Shown: piece after piece, positions 63,966 through 64,000 of the stretch
Layout of the letters: the number at the start of each line of letters is the position of its first letter
How positions within the stretch are numbered: position 1 is the stretch's first letter
DNA from: Shimia thalassica
GTDB taxonomy: Bacteria; Pseudomonadota; Alphaproteobacteria; Rhodobacterales; Rhodobacteraceae
Length of the DNA stretch: 64,000 bases
Direction of reading: 5' to 3'
Assembly (NCBI RefSeq): GCF_001458215.1
Contig: NZ_CYTW01000001.1
Coordinates: forward strand, 372,001-436,000
Made by a program: the position numbers and the translations under genes
The notes under the pieces: model-generated
What the model was told of the DNA's origin: nothing
The model's database searches: none
What the model saw: the letters and a program-made list of their open reading frames with translations, nothing else

Positions 63966-64000
63966 TACAAGATCTCTTCAATCCACAGAAAAGGCCCGGT

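Overview
The window is chromosomal DNA from an alphaproteobacterium, most likely a marine Rhodobacterales (Roseobacter-group) species. Evidence is the L10-type GTG start of rplJ, the order tuf / tRNA-Trp / secE / nusG / rplKAJL / rpoBC / rpsLG / fusA / tuf, Rhodobacteraceae-type accessory proteins (Hint-domain protein, DM13 protein, TIGR02466 oxygenase, GlxA-type regulator), and moderately high G+C. It is dominated by the translation and transcription core.

Layout. 1-4603: the N-terminal part of a cytochrome P450, a lipoprotein, the first tuf gene with its terminator, a methyltransferase-like protein and a DUF374 acyltransferase. 4726-4801: tRNA-Trp. 4754-19205: an integrated element of about 14.4 kb inserted in the 3' half of tRNA-Trp and bounded by a perfect 51-bp direct repeat. 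Its backbone is a tyrosine integrase with a zinc-finger partner, a divergent excisionase-like HTH protein, a toxin-antitoxin pair, a primase-polymerase, a RepA-like ATPase, a repeat-rich possible origin, and small HTH/HicB-like genes. It has no capsid, tail or conjugation genes, so it looks like a phage-satellite (PICI-like) or other non-autonomous integrative element. Its right third (about 13.66-18.95 kb) is more AT-rich and holds a five-gene cassette: an EcoRI-family adenine methyltransferase, a D12-class adenine methyltransferase, an unrecognised 185-residue protein, a McrB-type AAA+ GTPase without its own N-terminal recognition domain, and a McrC nuclease. This is the most interesting system in the window.

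19.2-22.3 kb: three variable genes between the right att site and secE. 22.4-34.7 kb: secE, nusG, rplK, rplA, rplJ, rplL, rpoB, rpoC. 34.8-36.5 kb: a DMT exporter and a rhamnosyltransferase-like protein. 36.8-41.1 kb: the str operon (rpsL, rpsG, fusA, second tuf), with a good promoter at 36577 and a terminator after tuf. The two tuf genes, including start context and terminator, are identical over 1234 bp. 41.2-42.6 kb: PlsC-like acyltransferase and a small lipoprotein. 42.8-50.6 kb: S10 operon in two pieces. rpsJ-rplC-rplD-rplW ends in a terminator, a desaturase and a frameshifted Hint protein follow, then rplB-rpsS-rplV-rpsC-rplP, again ending in a terminator before the usual rpmC/rpsQ.

50.7-60.0 kb: a PPOX-type flavoprotein, DM13 protein, 2OG-oxygenase-like protein, and a six-gene acyl-CoA catabolic operon (thiolase, two MaoC-type hydratase subunits, acyl-CoA dehydrogenase, SDR, CoA transferase) transcribed divergently from a LysR regulator, then a GlxA/AraC-type regulator. 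60.1 kb: tRNA-Met. 60.3-64.0 kb: an exported hypothetical protein and a 951-residue serralysin-like RTX metalloprotease with an inserted nidogen-like domain.
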